A DNA stretch of 64,000 nt from an uncultured Anderseniella sp. (GTDB taxonomy: Bacteria > Pseudomonadota > Alphaproteobacteria > Rhizobiales > Aestuariivirgaceae). A program made the position numbers and the translations under genes. The stretch's first letter is position 1, and each line of letters starts with the position of its first letter. The notes under the pieces are model-generated. The model saw nothing but the letters and a program-made list of their open reading frames with translations, did no database searches and was not told where the DNA came from. Positions 47,747 through 59,900 of the stretch are shown in pieces. The stretch spans positions 558,001 to 622,000 of the forward strand of contig CANKYU010000001.1 of assembly GCA_947488295.1 (NCBI GenBank), given 5' to 3'.

Positions 47747-50002
47747 ATGGCAACGATCACGGCTTCAAGAAACCTGGACCACAAGGTTGTCGACAGTCTT
47801 CAGGTTGTCGAACCCGGTTCCGACCCTGCGCTGGCCGACCTGTGCAGACTGGTTGCGAGGACAATGCGGGTGTCAGGCTGTGTCGTTGCAATTGTCGATG
47901 ATACGGCGGCATGGGGCAAAGCCTCGTTCGGCTACGAGATGATGCGGGTTGCGCGTCAGGAATCCCTGTCGAATTTGATCGTGGATGCCGGCAAGCCATT
48001 GCTTGTGCATGACGCCAGGCAGCGGCCGCACCTGAAAAACTATTCGCAGATTGCAAGTGGTGCGGTGGTTGGTTTTGCCGGTGTGCCGCTGAAGTTGAGA
48101 CCGGGGCACACTGTAGGTGCTCTGCTGCTGGTCAACGACGCGCCGCTTTCGGGTGAGAGTGCCAATGTCGAGGTCCTTACGGATTTCGCTGATCTGGCTG
48201 TCAGCCTGTTGATGAAGGAACGGGCCAACCGGCAGAGGCGACAAGCCTTGGCGGATCGTAAGCGACAGGCGGAGAAATTCGAAAAGCAGGCATCAATCCT
48301 GCATCGCCAGACCAGGCTGTTTGACCAGATATCGCGCATAACGAGTATCGGCACCTGGCAATTCACTCCGGCAACGTCAGAGATTGTCTGGTCCGACGAG
48401 ACAAGAAAGATTCACGGAGTTGAACCCGGCTACCAGCCCAAAATTGAAACCGCAATCGAGTTTTACTCACCGTCATGGCGGGAAAGCGTTTCAAACTCGC
48501 TGAAAAACACAGTTCTTACTGAAGAGCCGTTTGATCTGCATGCCGAGATCATCAGGGCTGACGGCGTCAAGCGCTGGGTGCGCTCGCTGGGAGAAATTGC
48601 AATAGACAGCGAGGGAAACAAACAGGTGTTCGGCACATTCGAAGATGTCACCGAGCAGCACACTCTCAAAAACAAACTCATCTCGATGGCCTACACGGAC
48701 GATCTGACGAACCTGAAAAACCGGCGCAGCTTTTACGAGGCGCTTGAGAACTTTACCACAACACTGGATGCGGATCAGGATCGGTATGCGGTTATCGCCA
48801 TTGACGTGGATGATTTCAAGAACGTCAATGACAGGCTGGGCCACACTTCGGGGGATGCCCTGCTGATAGAAATCGGCCACCGTCTCGCAGGCAAAGTCGG
48901 CACTGACGGCGATGTGTACAGATTGGCCGGGGACGAGTTCAGCGCCATTGTACCGGTGGACGGTGATCCCGAAGCCATGTTGGTCGAAATAAGTGACCTG
49001 TTCTCGACGCCCTTTGAAATCGGTGGCAGCGAACTGGCGGTGTCCGGCAGTGTCGGGGCAGCGTTGTATCCCGATCACTCCCACAACCTGACCACGTTGT
49101 ACGACTTTGCAGATGCCGCCTTGTTGCAGGCAAAGAGCAAGGAACGCTGTGCCGTGCAGGTGTTCTCGCCGGAATTGCGGCAAAAACGACTGGAAGCGCA
49201 AACACTCCTTGAAGAGGTCGGCCGGGCGGTTAAACGCGACGAGTTTATCGGGTTCCTGCAGCCTATCGTCAGTTCAGCGGATCGAAAGCTGGTGGGCTTT
49301 GAAGCCCTGGCAAGATGGAAAAAGGCGGACGACGTCATTCTGCCGCCTGCCATGTTCTGGCCGGCACTGGAAGATCCGGTTCTGTCAATCGAGATTGGTG
49401 ATGCAATTGTTCGACAGTCAATCGCAACAATTGCGGACTGGTCGCGCAACGGGATAGCGATCGACTACATTTCGGTCAATGTATCGACCTCGCAGCTTTC
49501 GAGGCCCGAATTCACCACCTTTGTCCAGGATTTACTGTGCAAGAGCAATGTCTCGCCAGAAGCCCTAACAATCGAAATCACCGAGAATGTGCTGCTGTCC
49601 GGGCGCAATCCGCAGTTGAGAAAGACGCTGAGCGAGCTGGACGAAATCGGCGTGTCTCTCTCGCTGGATGATTTCGGTACCGGCTTTGCCAGCCTTTCGC
49701 ATCTGAGAACCGAAACCTATGACGTTCTCAAGGTCGACCGGGAGTTTGTCATGGGACTGCCTGACGACAAGCCGTCGTTTGGCATCGTCAAGGCGCTTAC
49801 GGAATTTTCCAACAGCCTGGAGAAGAAAGTCATTGCGGAAGGCGTTGAGACGATAGAACAGGCGGACCTGCTTGCCGGGCTCGGATGCGACTGTCTGCAG
49901 GGCTATTACTTCAGCAAACCGGTTCCCATCGACGAAGCAACCCGGCTCCTGGTTGCGCCGCCGTGGCTGCAGAATGGTCAATCAGGTTGCCTGACTGCAT
50001 GA
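47747..50002 (+). CDS. GAF-PAS-GGDEF-EAL protein, probable c-di-GMP phosphodiesterase
   Basis: 751 residues from the ATG at 47747. GAF (about 1-165), a short coiled coil, and a PAS domain (TSIGTWQFTPATSEIVWSDE to FEDVTEQHT) come first. In the GGDEF domain the signature is AGDEF (YRLAGDEFSAIV). The EAL domain keeps LVGFEALARW, the metal-binding region EITENVLL, and LDDFGTGFASLSHL, with EGVE near the end, so it should hydrolyse c-di-GMP. The GGDEF half may be a GTP sensor or a weak cyclase. Its stop overlaps the next gene's start as ATGA. Confidence 0.92.
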   Translation: MATITASRNLDHKVVDSLQVVEPGSDPALADLCRLVARTMRVSGCVVAIVDDTAAWGKASFGYEMMRVARQESLSNLIVDAGKPLLVHDARQRPHLKNYSQIASGAVVGFAGVPLKLRPGHTVGALLLVNDAPLSGESANVEVLTDFADLAVSLLMKERANRQRRQALADRKRQAEKFEKQASILHRQTRLFDQISRITSIGTWQFTPATSEIVWSDETRKIHGVEPGYQPKIETAIEFYSPSWRESVSNSLKNTVLTEEPFDLHAEIIRADGVKRWVRSLGEIAIDSEGNKQVFGTFEDVTEQHTLKNKLISMAYTDDLTNLKNRRSFYEALENFTTTLDADQDRYAVIAIDVDDFKNVNDRLGHTSGDALLIEIGHRLAGKVGTDGDVYRLAGDEFSAIVPVDGDPEAMLVEISDLFSTPFEIGGSELAVSGSVGAALYPDHSHNLTTLYDFADAALLQAKSKERCAVQVFSPELRQKRLEAQTLLEEVGRAVKRDEFIGFLQPIVSSADRKLVGFEALARWKKADDVILPPAMFWPALEDPVLSIEIGDAIVRQSIATIADWSRNGIAIDYISVNVSTSQLSRPEFTTFVQDLLCKSNVSPEALTIEITENVLLSGRNPQLRKTLSELDEIGVSLSLDDFGTGFASLSHLRTETYDVLKVDREFVMGLPDDKPSFGIVKALTEFSNSLEKKVIAEGVETIEQADLLAGLGCDCLQGYYFSKPVPIDEATRLLVAPPWLQNGQSGCLTA

Positions 50003-50793
50003 GCGGTGCAGCAATGAAACAGACGGCGGGCGCCATTCTGACGTGTGCCGGTGGCGATCAGGTGCTCACACAGGTTTCAACCATCACGGCCCTGCTCAAC
50101 GGGGCTTATGACGGCCATGTAGCTATCAGCGAGCTGCTGAGCCACGGTGATTTCGGCCTGGGTACGTTTGATCACCTGGACGGCGAAATGATCCTGCTGG
50201 ACGGCGAGGTGTTTCAGATATTGCACAGTGGCGCTGTGGTCCGGTCTTCGCCCGAGGCGACAACACCATTCGCTGCGGTGTGCGAGTTTCAGGCGAAAGA
50301 GCATCACAACCTGCCGGAAGGCATGACCTTCAACATGTACGCCAAGGATGAGGACCGGCTGTTGCCGACGCTCAACATGTTCTTTGCAGTTCGCATTGAC
50401 GGTTGCTTCAGCCGTGTGACTGCACGCAGTGTGCCACGACAGGAAAAGCCCTATCCACCATTGGCAGAAGTTGCCGCCCAACAATCCGTCTTCGAGTTCG
50501 AAAACATCAGCGGCACAATCGCCGGGTTCCGGTGTCCCGGATATGCCGGGGGCATAAATGTTCCGGGTTATCATCTGCATTTCATCAGCGATGACCGCAG
50601 CTGTGGCGGGCATGTTCTGGAATTCACCGTTGACGATGCAGTGGCCGCCACCGACTGCGACAATGGCTTTGCCATGATGCTGCCGGAAGACGGATTGTTT
50701 TATGAACCCCACGCAGACGCTGATCAGCGCGCCACCTTGCAGCAGATTGAACGCGGCAAAGTGGATCACGCCCAGGTTGTAATGGTTCGTTAA
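49999..50793 (+). CDS. Alpha-acetolactate decarboxylase
   Basis: 264 residues. It decarboxylates 2-acetolactate to (R)-acetoin. Family signatures are VSTITALLNGAYDGHVAI, GDFGLGTFDHLDGEMILLDG, and the zinc site in NVPGYHLHFISDDRSCGGHV with its three histidines; the catalytic Glu and Arg regions are intact. The ATG at 49999 overlaps the EAL stop; ATG 50014 is the alternative. No acetolactate synthase or butanediol dehydrogenase gene is beside it, so the enzyme may drain acetolactate during branched-chain amino acid imbalance. Confidence 0.93.
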   Translation: MSGAAMKQTAGAILTCAGGDQVLTQVSTITALLNGAYDGHVAISELLSHGDFGLGTFDHLDGEMILLDGEVFQILHSGAVVRSSPEATTPFAAVCEFQAKEHHNLPEGMTFNMYAKDEDRLLPTLNMFFAVRIDGCFSRVTARSVPRQEKPYPPLAEVAAQQSVFEFENISGTIAGFRCPGYAGGINVPGYHLHFISDDRSCGGHVLEFTVDDAVAATDCDNGFAMMLPEDGLFYEPHADADQRATLQQIERGKVDHAQVVMVR

Positions 50794-50933
50794 CCAGACT
50801 TTTCCCCAACAGTTACACAGGCGGACACAATTAACTTTGCGTCACGGTCTGGTTGCTACAAGATTATGGGCGGTGATTCGCGTCTGAGTTGTATGAGTAC
50901 GCATTGTTTCCGAAGCGGCTGGGGAGCCTTCAA

Positions 50934-53900
50934 ATGAATTCGCGACACCGTATGCCTGTGCGTCGCGCCAGGCACCTCAAGACATCTGTATGTATTGCAG
51001 CGATTGTTCTAGGCGCCTCTGCGGGAAATGTGCAGGCATGCGTATCCGGGCCAAATGCCAATGAGCTGGTGTGTTCCGGTGATCAGTCCGACGGCGTAAA
51101 GCTGACGCTTGGGACGGTAGGCGTTGTCGACGTGGATGATACTGATAACTACCCCGCCGCCGGCACTCCGGGGACAGTCATCGTTAAAGACCTGACCTCT
51201 GAAATCCACCCGATTTTGACCACCGGAATATCGATCACGCGCGGACTTTCAATACTTGGTATTTTTGAAGGTGTTCCAACGGATTACGCGCCTTTGACGG
51301 TGGAAGTTGAGGGGGCGGATATTGCGACAGTTGATGCCATAGGTGTTATCGTTGAAACGATAGGTGGCACAAACCAGGCGGGCGGAGATATCGATGTTTC
51401 GCTTGATGCCCAGACCACAATAAATACCCGGTCGTTCTTTGGAATTGAAACCAGCCTGCATGGCGTCTTCGTAAATTCAGTCGGTGGCCGAGGTGAAAAT
51501 GGCGGCACCGACTTTATCGGTAACGGCGACAGTGGCGATAATGGCCAGCCCGGTGGCAATGTAACGATTGACAGCTCTGCCAATATAACAACCGATGCGG
51601 AAGGTTCTGCCGGATTGTTCGGTCGATCTCAGGCGGGGCACGGTGGCGATGGCGGTGACTCCGACACTATTGGCAGCGGCGGTGACGGTGGGCTTGGCGG
51701 TGACAATGCTGATGTTGAAGTCAAAATCTCCAATTACGGTACCATCATCACTAAAAAAGGCACTTCATCCGGCATTATCGTTCAGAACAACGGCAGTTAT
51801 GGCGGTGACGGCGGCAGCGGCGGATTTATTGCCGGTGGCGGCGGTGACGGTCAAAGCGGCGGCAATGGCGGCCTGGCCGAAGCCCTCAACAATGGACAAA
51901 TAGAAACCGACGGCTTCAAGAGCCATGGTGTCTTCGTACAAAGTGTCGGTGGATTTGGCGGTGATGGCGGCAGTTCTGCAGCCCTGGTCGGATATGGCGG
52001 CAATGGCGCAAGTGCGGGTAATGGCGGTCAATTGATCGCTACCAACAACGGCGACATCTCCACCAAAGGCGCGTATGCCAAAGGGATTTTTGCACAGAGC
52101 GTGGGCGGTGGTGGCGGCGCGGGCGGCGACGCCGATGGAATTGTCGCTCTTGGCGGCATTGGCTCAGTTGGCGGTTATGGCGGCGACGTCAAGGTGATAA
52201 ACACCGGCACCATTGAAACAGCCAGCCACGACGCTGACGGCATCTTCGCCCAGAGTGTCGGTGGTACCGGCGGTGATGGCGGGGACTCAGGCGGACTGGT
52301 ATCAATTGGCGGCAGTTCAAAGGGCGGCGGTGACGGTGGCACAGTTGAGGTGTCGAACCTTGGTACGGTGACCACGAAGGGTAACCTGTCGCATGCCATA
52401 CTGGCGCAGTCGGTTGGCGGCGGCGGCGGCACCGGCGGATTTGCGGGCGGCGTGGTTTCAGTTGGCGGATCGGCTGCCGATGCGCCAGGCGGCAACGGGG
52501 ACACTGTCACTGTGTCGTTGAACGGGCCCGGTTCCGTGGCAACCTTGGGTGATGACGCAATCGGTGTGTTTGCGCAAAGCGTCGGCGGCGGTGGCGGACA
52601 TGGCGGCAGTGCTGTTGCAGTCGGTGCCTTTGTGAGTTTTGCGATGGGCGGCGCCGGTGGTGCAGGCGGTGATGCCGGAGATGTGTCGGTCAATGATTGC
52701 GGCGTTGACGGTACTGGTACGGCGGACTGTTCCAGCCACGCTGCAGCGGACGCACCGACCGGTACAATCGTGACTACCGGCGATCGCAGCCACGGTATCC
52801 AGGCACAGTCAATTGGTGGCGGCGGTGGTTCAGGTGGTTTTTCTGCTTCCCTGGCTATTGGCCCGGCTGCCGCTTCTGTTGCCATTGGCGGCAGCGGTGG
52901 AGATGGTGGCGCTGCCGGCGCCGTAGATGTTGTATCCGACAGTCAGATCACGACCGGTGGCTTTGGTGCCCATGGCATCATGGCCGAAAGCATTGGCGGT
53001 GGCGGGGGAACCGGGGGATTTGCCGGCTCATTGTCGATATCGGAAGGAATTTCTGCATCGCTGTCCGTTGGCGGCTCAGGTGGCTCAGGCGGAACCGGCA
53101 AAGCAGTTACCATCGAGGCATCCGGTGATATCCTGACAACAGGCGATAACTCCTACGGTATTCTGGCGCATTCAATTGGCGGCGGCGGCGGTACGGGTGG
53201 TTTCAGTTTCAGCGCGAGCCTTTCGGGAGTAGCATCGCTTGGCATGGCCATCGGCGGTGACGGCGGAGATGGCCAGGATGCCGGTAGCACAACGGTCACC
53301 AACCAGCGCAGCGTCACGACACAAGGTCATCATTCACACGGCATTGTTGCCCAGTCTGTCGGCGGCGGCGGTGGCTCCGGCGGCTTCTCTGTTGCCGGTT
53401 CGGGATCGGGCGGCGTGGCGGGCGCATTGTCGCTTGGCGGCAGTGGTGAATCCGGCGGTAACGGCGCAGCCGCCAGTATCACTTCACAAGGCACGGTTAT
53501 CACGCAGGGCGACCACTCGTTTGGCCTGATGGCACAGTCTGTGGGTGGAGGCGGTGGTGCCGGGGGCTTCAGCGTATCGGGCACATTCGGCAGTGTGGGC
53601 GCGCTGGGCGTCGATGTCGGCGGCAGTGGCGGTGGCGGTGCGGATGCCTCCACGGCGTCGGTCACCAGCAACGGAAACGTGCAGACGGAAGGTGATTTTT
53701 CCCATGCCATCGTCAGCCAGTCGATCGGCGGCGGCGGCGGTTCCGGCGGTTTCAGTATTGGTGTGGCGATTTCTGAAAGCGTTGCCGGGGCAGTGAACCT
53801 CGGTGGTTCAGGCGGTAAGGGCGGTTCGGCCAGTACAGCAATGGTTGCAGCGGCAGGCACCGTCGCTACGCATGGACATCAGGCCAATGGCGTACTGGCG

Positions 53901-56900
53901 CAGTCGATTGGCGGCGGCGGCGGCAATGGCGGCTTTGCCATCAGTGCTGCGCTGTCCGGTGATGTGAGTCTCGGTTTTGGGATGGGTGGCTCCGGTGCAA
54001 TGGCGGGTGATGGTGACGTTGTCACGGTCACGACCGACGCCATGGTCATGACCACGGGCGATGTTGCGCATGCCATCGTGGCCCAGTCCATCGGTGGCGG
54101 CGGCGGTAATGGCGGATTTTCCGTTGATGCCAATCTCACCGCAGGCCCGGTGGCGGCAGGTGCAGCCGTTGGTGGTTCCGGTGACGGTGGCGGCGACGCG
54201 AAAGCAGTCAATGTCACGGCCAGGGACAGTGTGGTGGCCACAGGCCGGTCATCGAGTGCAATCGTTGCCCAGTCAATTGGCGGCGGGGGCGGTAATGGCG
54301 GCTTTGCCGGATCGCTCAGTGGCGCCTTGGGTGATGGTGTTGCAGCGTCAGTCAGCGTTGGAGGATCCGGCGGCGGCGGCGGTGAAGCCGGCGATGTAAT
54401 GGTGTTTCTGGAAGGCAGCGATGCAGTAACAGGCACCAGCAATCATCATGCAATCGGGGTTGTGGCTCAGTCGGTCGGTGGCGGTGGCGGCAATGGCGGT
54501 CTTGGCCTGTCGCTGTCGATGTCAACCGAGTCACAAGCCAATATCGGGGTTGCCGTGGGCGGCTCCGGTGGCGGCGGTGCTGCGGCGGGCAAGGCAGGTA
54601 TCACCAGCGAGCACACGATCATCACCGAGGGTGATCATTCCACCGCTCTGCTGGCACAGTCACTTGGCGGTGGCGGTGGCAATGGTGGCCTGGCTGTTGC
54701 CGGTGCCCTCAGTACCGGCGCGAGTTCCACGGATGTGACGGTCGGCGTTGGCGGCTCCGGCGGCGGCGCCGGCAATGCAGACACCGCGACCATCATTTCG
54801 TCCGGCAACATTTCAACACAGGGCAAAAAATCTGTTGGCATTCATGCGCAATCGATTGGCGGTGGCGGCGGCAATGGCGGCCTGAGCATTGCAGGGTCTT
54901 TCAGCGTCGCGGAAGGCTCACGCAATCTTGGTGTCAGCGTCGGCGGTTCCGGCGGCGGCGGCGGTACCGCGGACGCGGTGACGGTGACCCATACCGGCCA
55001 GAGTGTGCAGACCCAGGGTGAAGACGCCCACGGCATCTGGGCCCAGTCGATCGGTGGCGGTGGTGGCAATGGCGGTATCAGCGTTGCTGCCGCGTTCAGC
55101 CTCGGTGACAACAGCGCAAACCTTTCCGCCAGTATTGGCGGGTCCGGTGGAGATGGGCAAACCTCGTCGACGGTCGATGTAACGGCGGGTGGCGCGATCA
55201 CCACGCATGGCACGGCAGCCATTGGCATCTACGCACAGTCGATTGGCGGCGGCGGCGGAACCGGTGGGGCAAGCTTTACCGGTACGGCTGGTACCGGGCA
55301 GACCGGAAATGTCAATTTCTCGCTTGGCGGGTCCGGCGGTGACGGTGCGGATTCAGACATTGTGACGGTCAAAAGTTCAGCTGCCATAACCACTTACGGT
55401 GCGAAATCTCATGGCGTGTCCGCGAAATCAGTGGGCGGCGGCGGTGGTGATGGCGGACTGGCGTTTTCCGGAAGTGTCGCGGCGGCTGCAAGCGGAGACA
55501 GCTCGTCCACCAGCCTGAGCGCCAGCATTGGCGGCAGTGGCGACGGTGGCGGCGACGGCAGCGGTGTCGTCGTGACAAACAATGGCAATATTCGCATCGA
55601 AGGTCAGAAAGCAAGTGGCCTTCGCGCCCAGTCGGTCGGCGGCGGCGGCGGGTCCGGTGGCCTGTCATTGTCTGCAAGATATGTTGGTGATCAGTCCCGC
55701 AATGTCGATTTCACCCTTGGCGGATCAGGTGCCGGCGGCGGCAACGGCGGAATGGTTGAGTTGTACAATGTGCTGGCCGAGACAGCGCCTGCAGGTTCAA
55801 TTGCCCCGACAATCACAACGCTGGGCCATGATTCCGACGCCATATTTGCCCAGTCGGTGGGTGGCGGCGGCGGTGATGGCGGCGTGTCAGGCGCTGTCGA
55901 AATCGGCTCGGCGTCCCAGAACACCAGTGCCACGATCAGTGTTGGTGGCCAGGGCGGTGGCGGCGGTGATGGCGGCAAAGTCATCGTCAACAATGACGGT
56001 GCGCTGTTCACGCTTGGCCAGGAGTCCAATGGTATTACGGCGCAATCGGTCGGCGGCGGCGGCGGCGATGGTGGCTCCACCTTGTCATTCATCAGGGTTT
56101 CAAATCCGACAGACAGCGACAACAAGAACATCAATGTCAGTGCCACAGTTGGCGGCAATGGCGGTTCGGGCGGTACCGGTGGCGTGGTCGAGATCGACAA
56201 TACCGGGGCCATTCATACAACCGATCACCTGTCCAATGGCATCTTTGCGCAATCAGTTGGCGGCGGCGGCGGTACGGGCGGCAGTGCGCGGTCAATGTTT
56301 GTCGTCGGTTCAATCGCGCCTTTTGCCAGTTTTCCTGGTGTATCTTCAGGAGAAAACAATACCACGCTCAATATGGGTGTGGCCGTTGGTGGTGATGGTG
56401 GTGATGGAAACTTCGCCGGCCAGGTCCAGGTCACCAACACCGCCGATATCCTGACTGAAGGTGCAGACGCTTATGGCATTATTGCCCAGTCAGTCGGCGG
56501 CGGTGGCGGCGTTGGAGGGGCGGGTGATTTTGGCTTGCCCAAAAACCTGGTTCCGACAGAGACCATTGCCGGAGAAGCGACAGATGATTTTGTCGAGGTT
56601 GCAGAAAGCATCAGCGCGGCCGGCGGCAGTGGTGGCCTCAAGGCCATAACAATCAGTGTCGGTGGCAGTGGCGGGTCTGCAAACGATGGTGGCGAGGTTA
56701 TCGTCAACAATGGTGACAAGGCACTGAACGATGCCGCCAACGTCATGACACTGGGTGATGGATCGATTGCCATACTGGCGCAAAGCGTCGGCGGAGGTGG
56801 CGGCATCGCCGGTACGGCTGATATCGGCACAACCGGCAAGGTCGGTATTGCGCAGCTCGGTGGCGGCGGCGGTGACGGCAAGGCCGTTACGGTCAACCAG

Positions 56901-59900
56901 TTTGGCGATATCTCAACTTACGGCACCTCGGCGGTGGGCATATTTGCCCAGTCGGTTGGCGGCGGCGGCGGCAAGGCGGGCGCGGTACAGCGCGGCTTCG
57001 ACGATATTGGTCTTGGACTTGCGCTTTCGGTTGGCAGTGGCGGCGCATCCGGCGATGGTGGGGCAGTCAATGTTACCTCTGAAGGTGTGATCATGACTGC
57101 TGGTTCCGGCGCGACCGGCATTCTTGCGCAGAGTATTGGCGGTGGCGGTGGTGTCGGGCAGATATGTGACGATGACCTGACCAACGGCCCGGCCTGTGCA
57201 GGCGGTGGCGGTGATGGTTCATCGCTGGGCACAGGTATCGGTATCAGCTTTGCCGGCAGTTCCGGCGGCTCGGGATCTGCCGGAGATGTGACTGTCTCGC
57301 ATACCGGTTCCATCATTGCCGGCACAGATGGATCCGGCGGCGATGTTGATGGTGCCTACGGCGTGTTTGCCCAGAGTTCCGGTGGTACCAGCGGCGGAAA
57401 CGTGGCTATTTCCACAACCGGTGAAGTGATGACATTTGGTGACAGCTCACATGCGCTATATGCCCAGTCATCAGGCACCAGTGATGTTGGCAATGTAACT
57501 GTTACCCACACCAAGGGTGACCTTCTGACCACGGGTGCCGGATCCCACATCGCTTTTGCGGAACTGACGCCGCTTGGCGACAATACCGGGCTTTCAACGG
57601 CAGGAAAGACGGCGAAAGTTGAACTGGTTTCGCCTGACGAGGGCGTTAGCGCGCGCACTTCAGGCGAAGGTTCACATATTGCTTATGCCAGTGCAAAGGG
57701 TGGCGACGGGGCGGCACCTGGCGGAGACGGTGGCGCTGCCGGAGACGTGGTGGTGAACTCCGAATATGACCTGATTACGGAAGGTGAGGGTTCAAGACCG
57801 GTTCTGGCGGAAAGTCTTGGCGGCAACGGTGAAGCAGGTAGTGATGCGATAATCAGCGGTGCGGATGGCAGTAAGGGCGGCAATGCGGGTGCGTCTGGCA
57901 AAGTTACCGTGACAACGTCAGGCAATATCGAAACCAGTGGAACCGGATCAACTGCCGTTGAGGCGCGCAGTATTGCAGGAACGGTTGGTGCAGGCGGTAT
58001 GGGCCTGGGTAGTGGTGCAGACGGTGCGGACGGAGACGGTGCTGCATCCGGCGATGTGTCGATTGTCAGCACAGCGCAGGTGATCACGCTGGGTGATGAC
58101 GCGCACGGTCTGGTGGCGGAAAGTTCCAGCCCGTCCGGTGCAGCCGGTGCAGTTGGTGTTTCGGCCAGCGGCAATGTGCTGGTCAGGGGCCTGAACGCGG
58201 ATGCCATCTCTGCGCTGAGCAGCGGAGCGAGCGGGCAGGGCAACATTACAGTAGAATTTGACGGAGATTTCCTGGTCGGCGGCACCGGCAGCGGCGTAGC
58301 TGTTCGCATGGATGGCGGTCAGGACAACTCATTTACCAATCACGGATCCATGTCGGCACTGAGCGGCAATGCGCTGGTGGCCACGACCGGCAATGACACT
58401 GTAAGCAACTTTGGCCTGTTCGCAGGCAATTTCGATCTGGGATCCGGCACCAACTCGTTCGGCAACAATGCAGGCGCCATGCTCTACACCGGCGAGACAG
58501 CCGACCTTGGCGGCGGTACCCTGACCAATGACGGCATGCTGTCTCCAGGTGGACGCAATGTCATTGTGACCACTCAGGTCACCGGTGATTTCGTGCAGAC
58601 GGAAACCGGGGAACTGGAACTTGATCTGCGTCTTGGTGATGAAGAGTCCGATCTCATTCTGATTTCCGGCACTGCGTCCGTGCACGGTGAAATCCAGCCC
58701 TTCCTCGAAGAACTGATGGAAACCGACGTCCCGATAACGGTTCTGACGGCTGATGGCGGTGTGACGGATGCAGGCCTCGACGTGCGTGACCTGCCGGCAG
58801 TTGATTACTCGGCGGTTATCGACGGCAACAACCTGCAGATCAGTGCAAGACCGAGATTTGACGAAGTGGGCACGGCACCGGGTGATGCGGCCATGGGCGA
58901 CTTTTTCGATCGCATACTCAATGCCGGCGCTGCAACGCCGCTTGACGATGTGATGCTGGGCCTTGCCAACATCACTAACACCGAGGAGCTCGATGCAGCG
59001 CTTTCATCGCTGAACCCCGAGCCGTACCTGGTGCAGTTGCAGAACCTGGTTTTCACCAGTCATGGCTTTGGCAACAACCTGATGAGCTGTGCAACGGATG
59101 CAGAGCAGTATGGCGCGCTGCGTGAGGGCGAGTGTTACTGGGGCAAGCTGGCAGCCACCGAGGTTATTCAGCACGGCGACAGCGACACGGTTGCATCGCA
59201 TTCGAAACATTTCGGGATTTCCGGCGGTGTGCAATATGCGCTGGATGATGTGCAGCGGCTGGGTCTTGCCTTCGGCTACCAGCGCAGTGACGGATCGGCC
59301 CGCGGCGACACCAGCTTTACCGGAAACACTTTCCAGGCCGGTGCGGTCTATAAGTACCAGCAGGACAACCTGCTCGGCGCGATTGGTGTGTACGGCGGCT
59401 ACAACTGGAATGACTATACTCGCCGGGTGGCAACACCTGCCCTCAGCGGCACAGCGGAAGGTGACCAGGACCAAGGTTACCTGTCAGCCCGCATTCGCGC
59501 GGCGATGGTCCATGACGTCGGCGCGTTCTACGTCAAGCCGGTGGTCGATGTGGACTTTACCTTCCTGCATACCTTCTCGATTTCTGAAACCGGTGTTGGC
59601 GCGGTCAACGCGGTTGCCGATGATCACACGCAGTTTCTGGCGACGGCAACGCCGGCGCTGGAGTTTGGTGGCGAGATCGATCTGGCTGATGGCGGCTTGA
59701 TCCGGTCATGGACACGGATTGGCGCGATCATTCGCAGCGATGACGAAGTATCCGTGCCGTTCACCTTTGCAGGCGCGCCTGACGGTGTGAGCGGATTTGT
59801 CCTGAGCGACGAGTTTGACCAGGTGGCGGCGACAGTTGGCATTGGTTTTGACATTCTGACCGTGCAAGGTCTCAGTATTGGCCTCAAGTACGAAGGTCAG

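Noticed and set aside
50792..50854. Inverted repeat AACCAGAC/GTCTGGTT upstream of the autotransporter
   Set aside because: Only eight pairs with a 47-base loop and overlapping the previous gene's stop; too weak to distinguish from chance.
52175..52885. Long proline-rich reading frames on the minus strand under the autotransporter
   Set aside because: They are the antisense of GGN glycine codons (PPPP runs), have no start signals and track the repeats of the plus-strand gene exactly.
51460..58250. Regular repeats considered as a CRISPR array or satellite
   Set aside because: Repeats are coding, variable in length and sequence, keep one reading frame and lack constant direct repeats with unique spacers.
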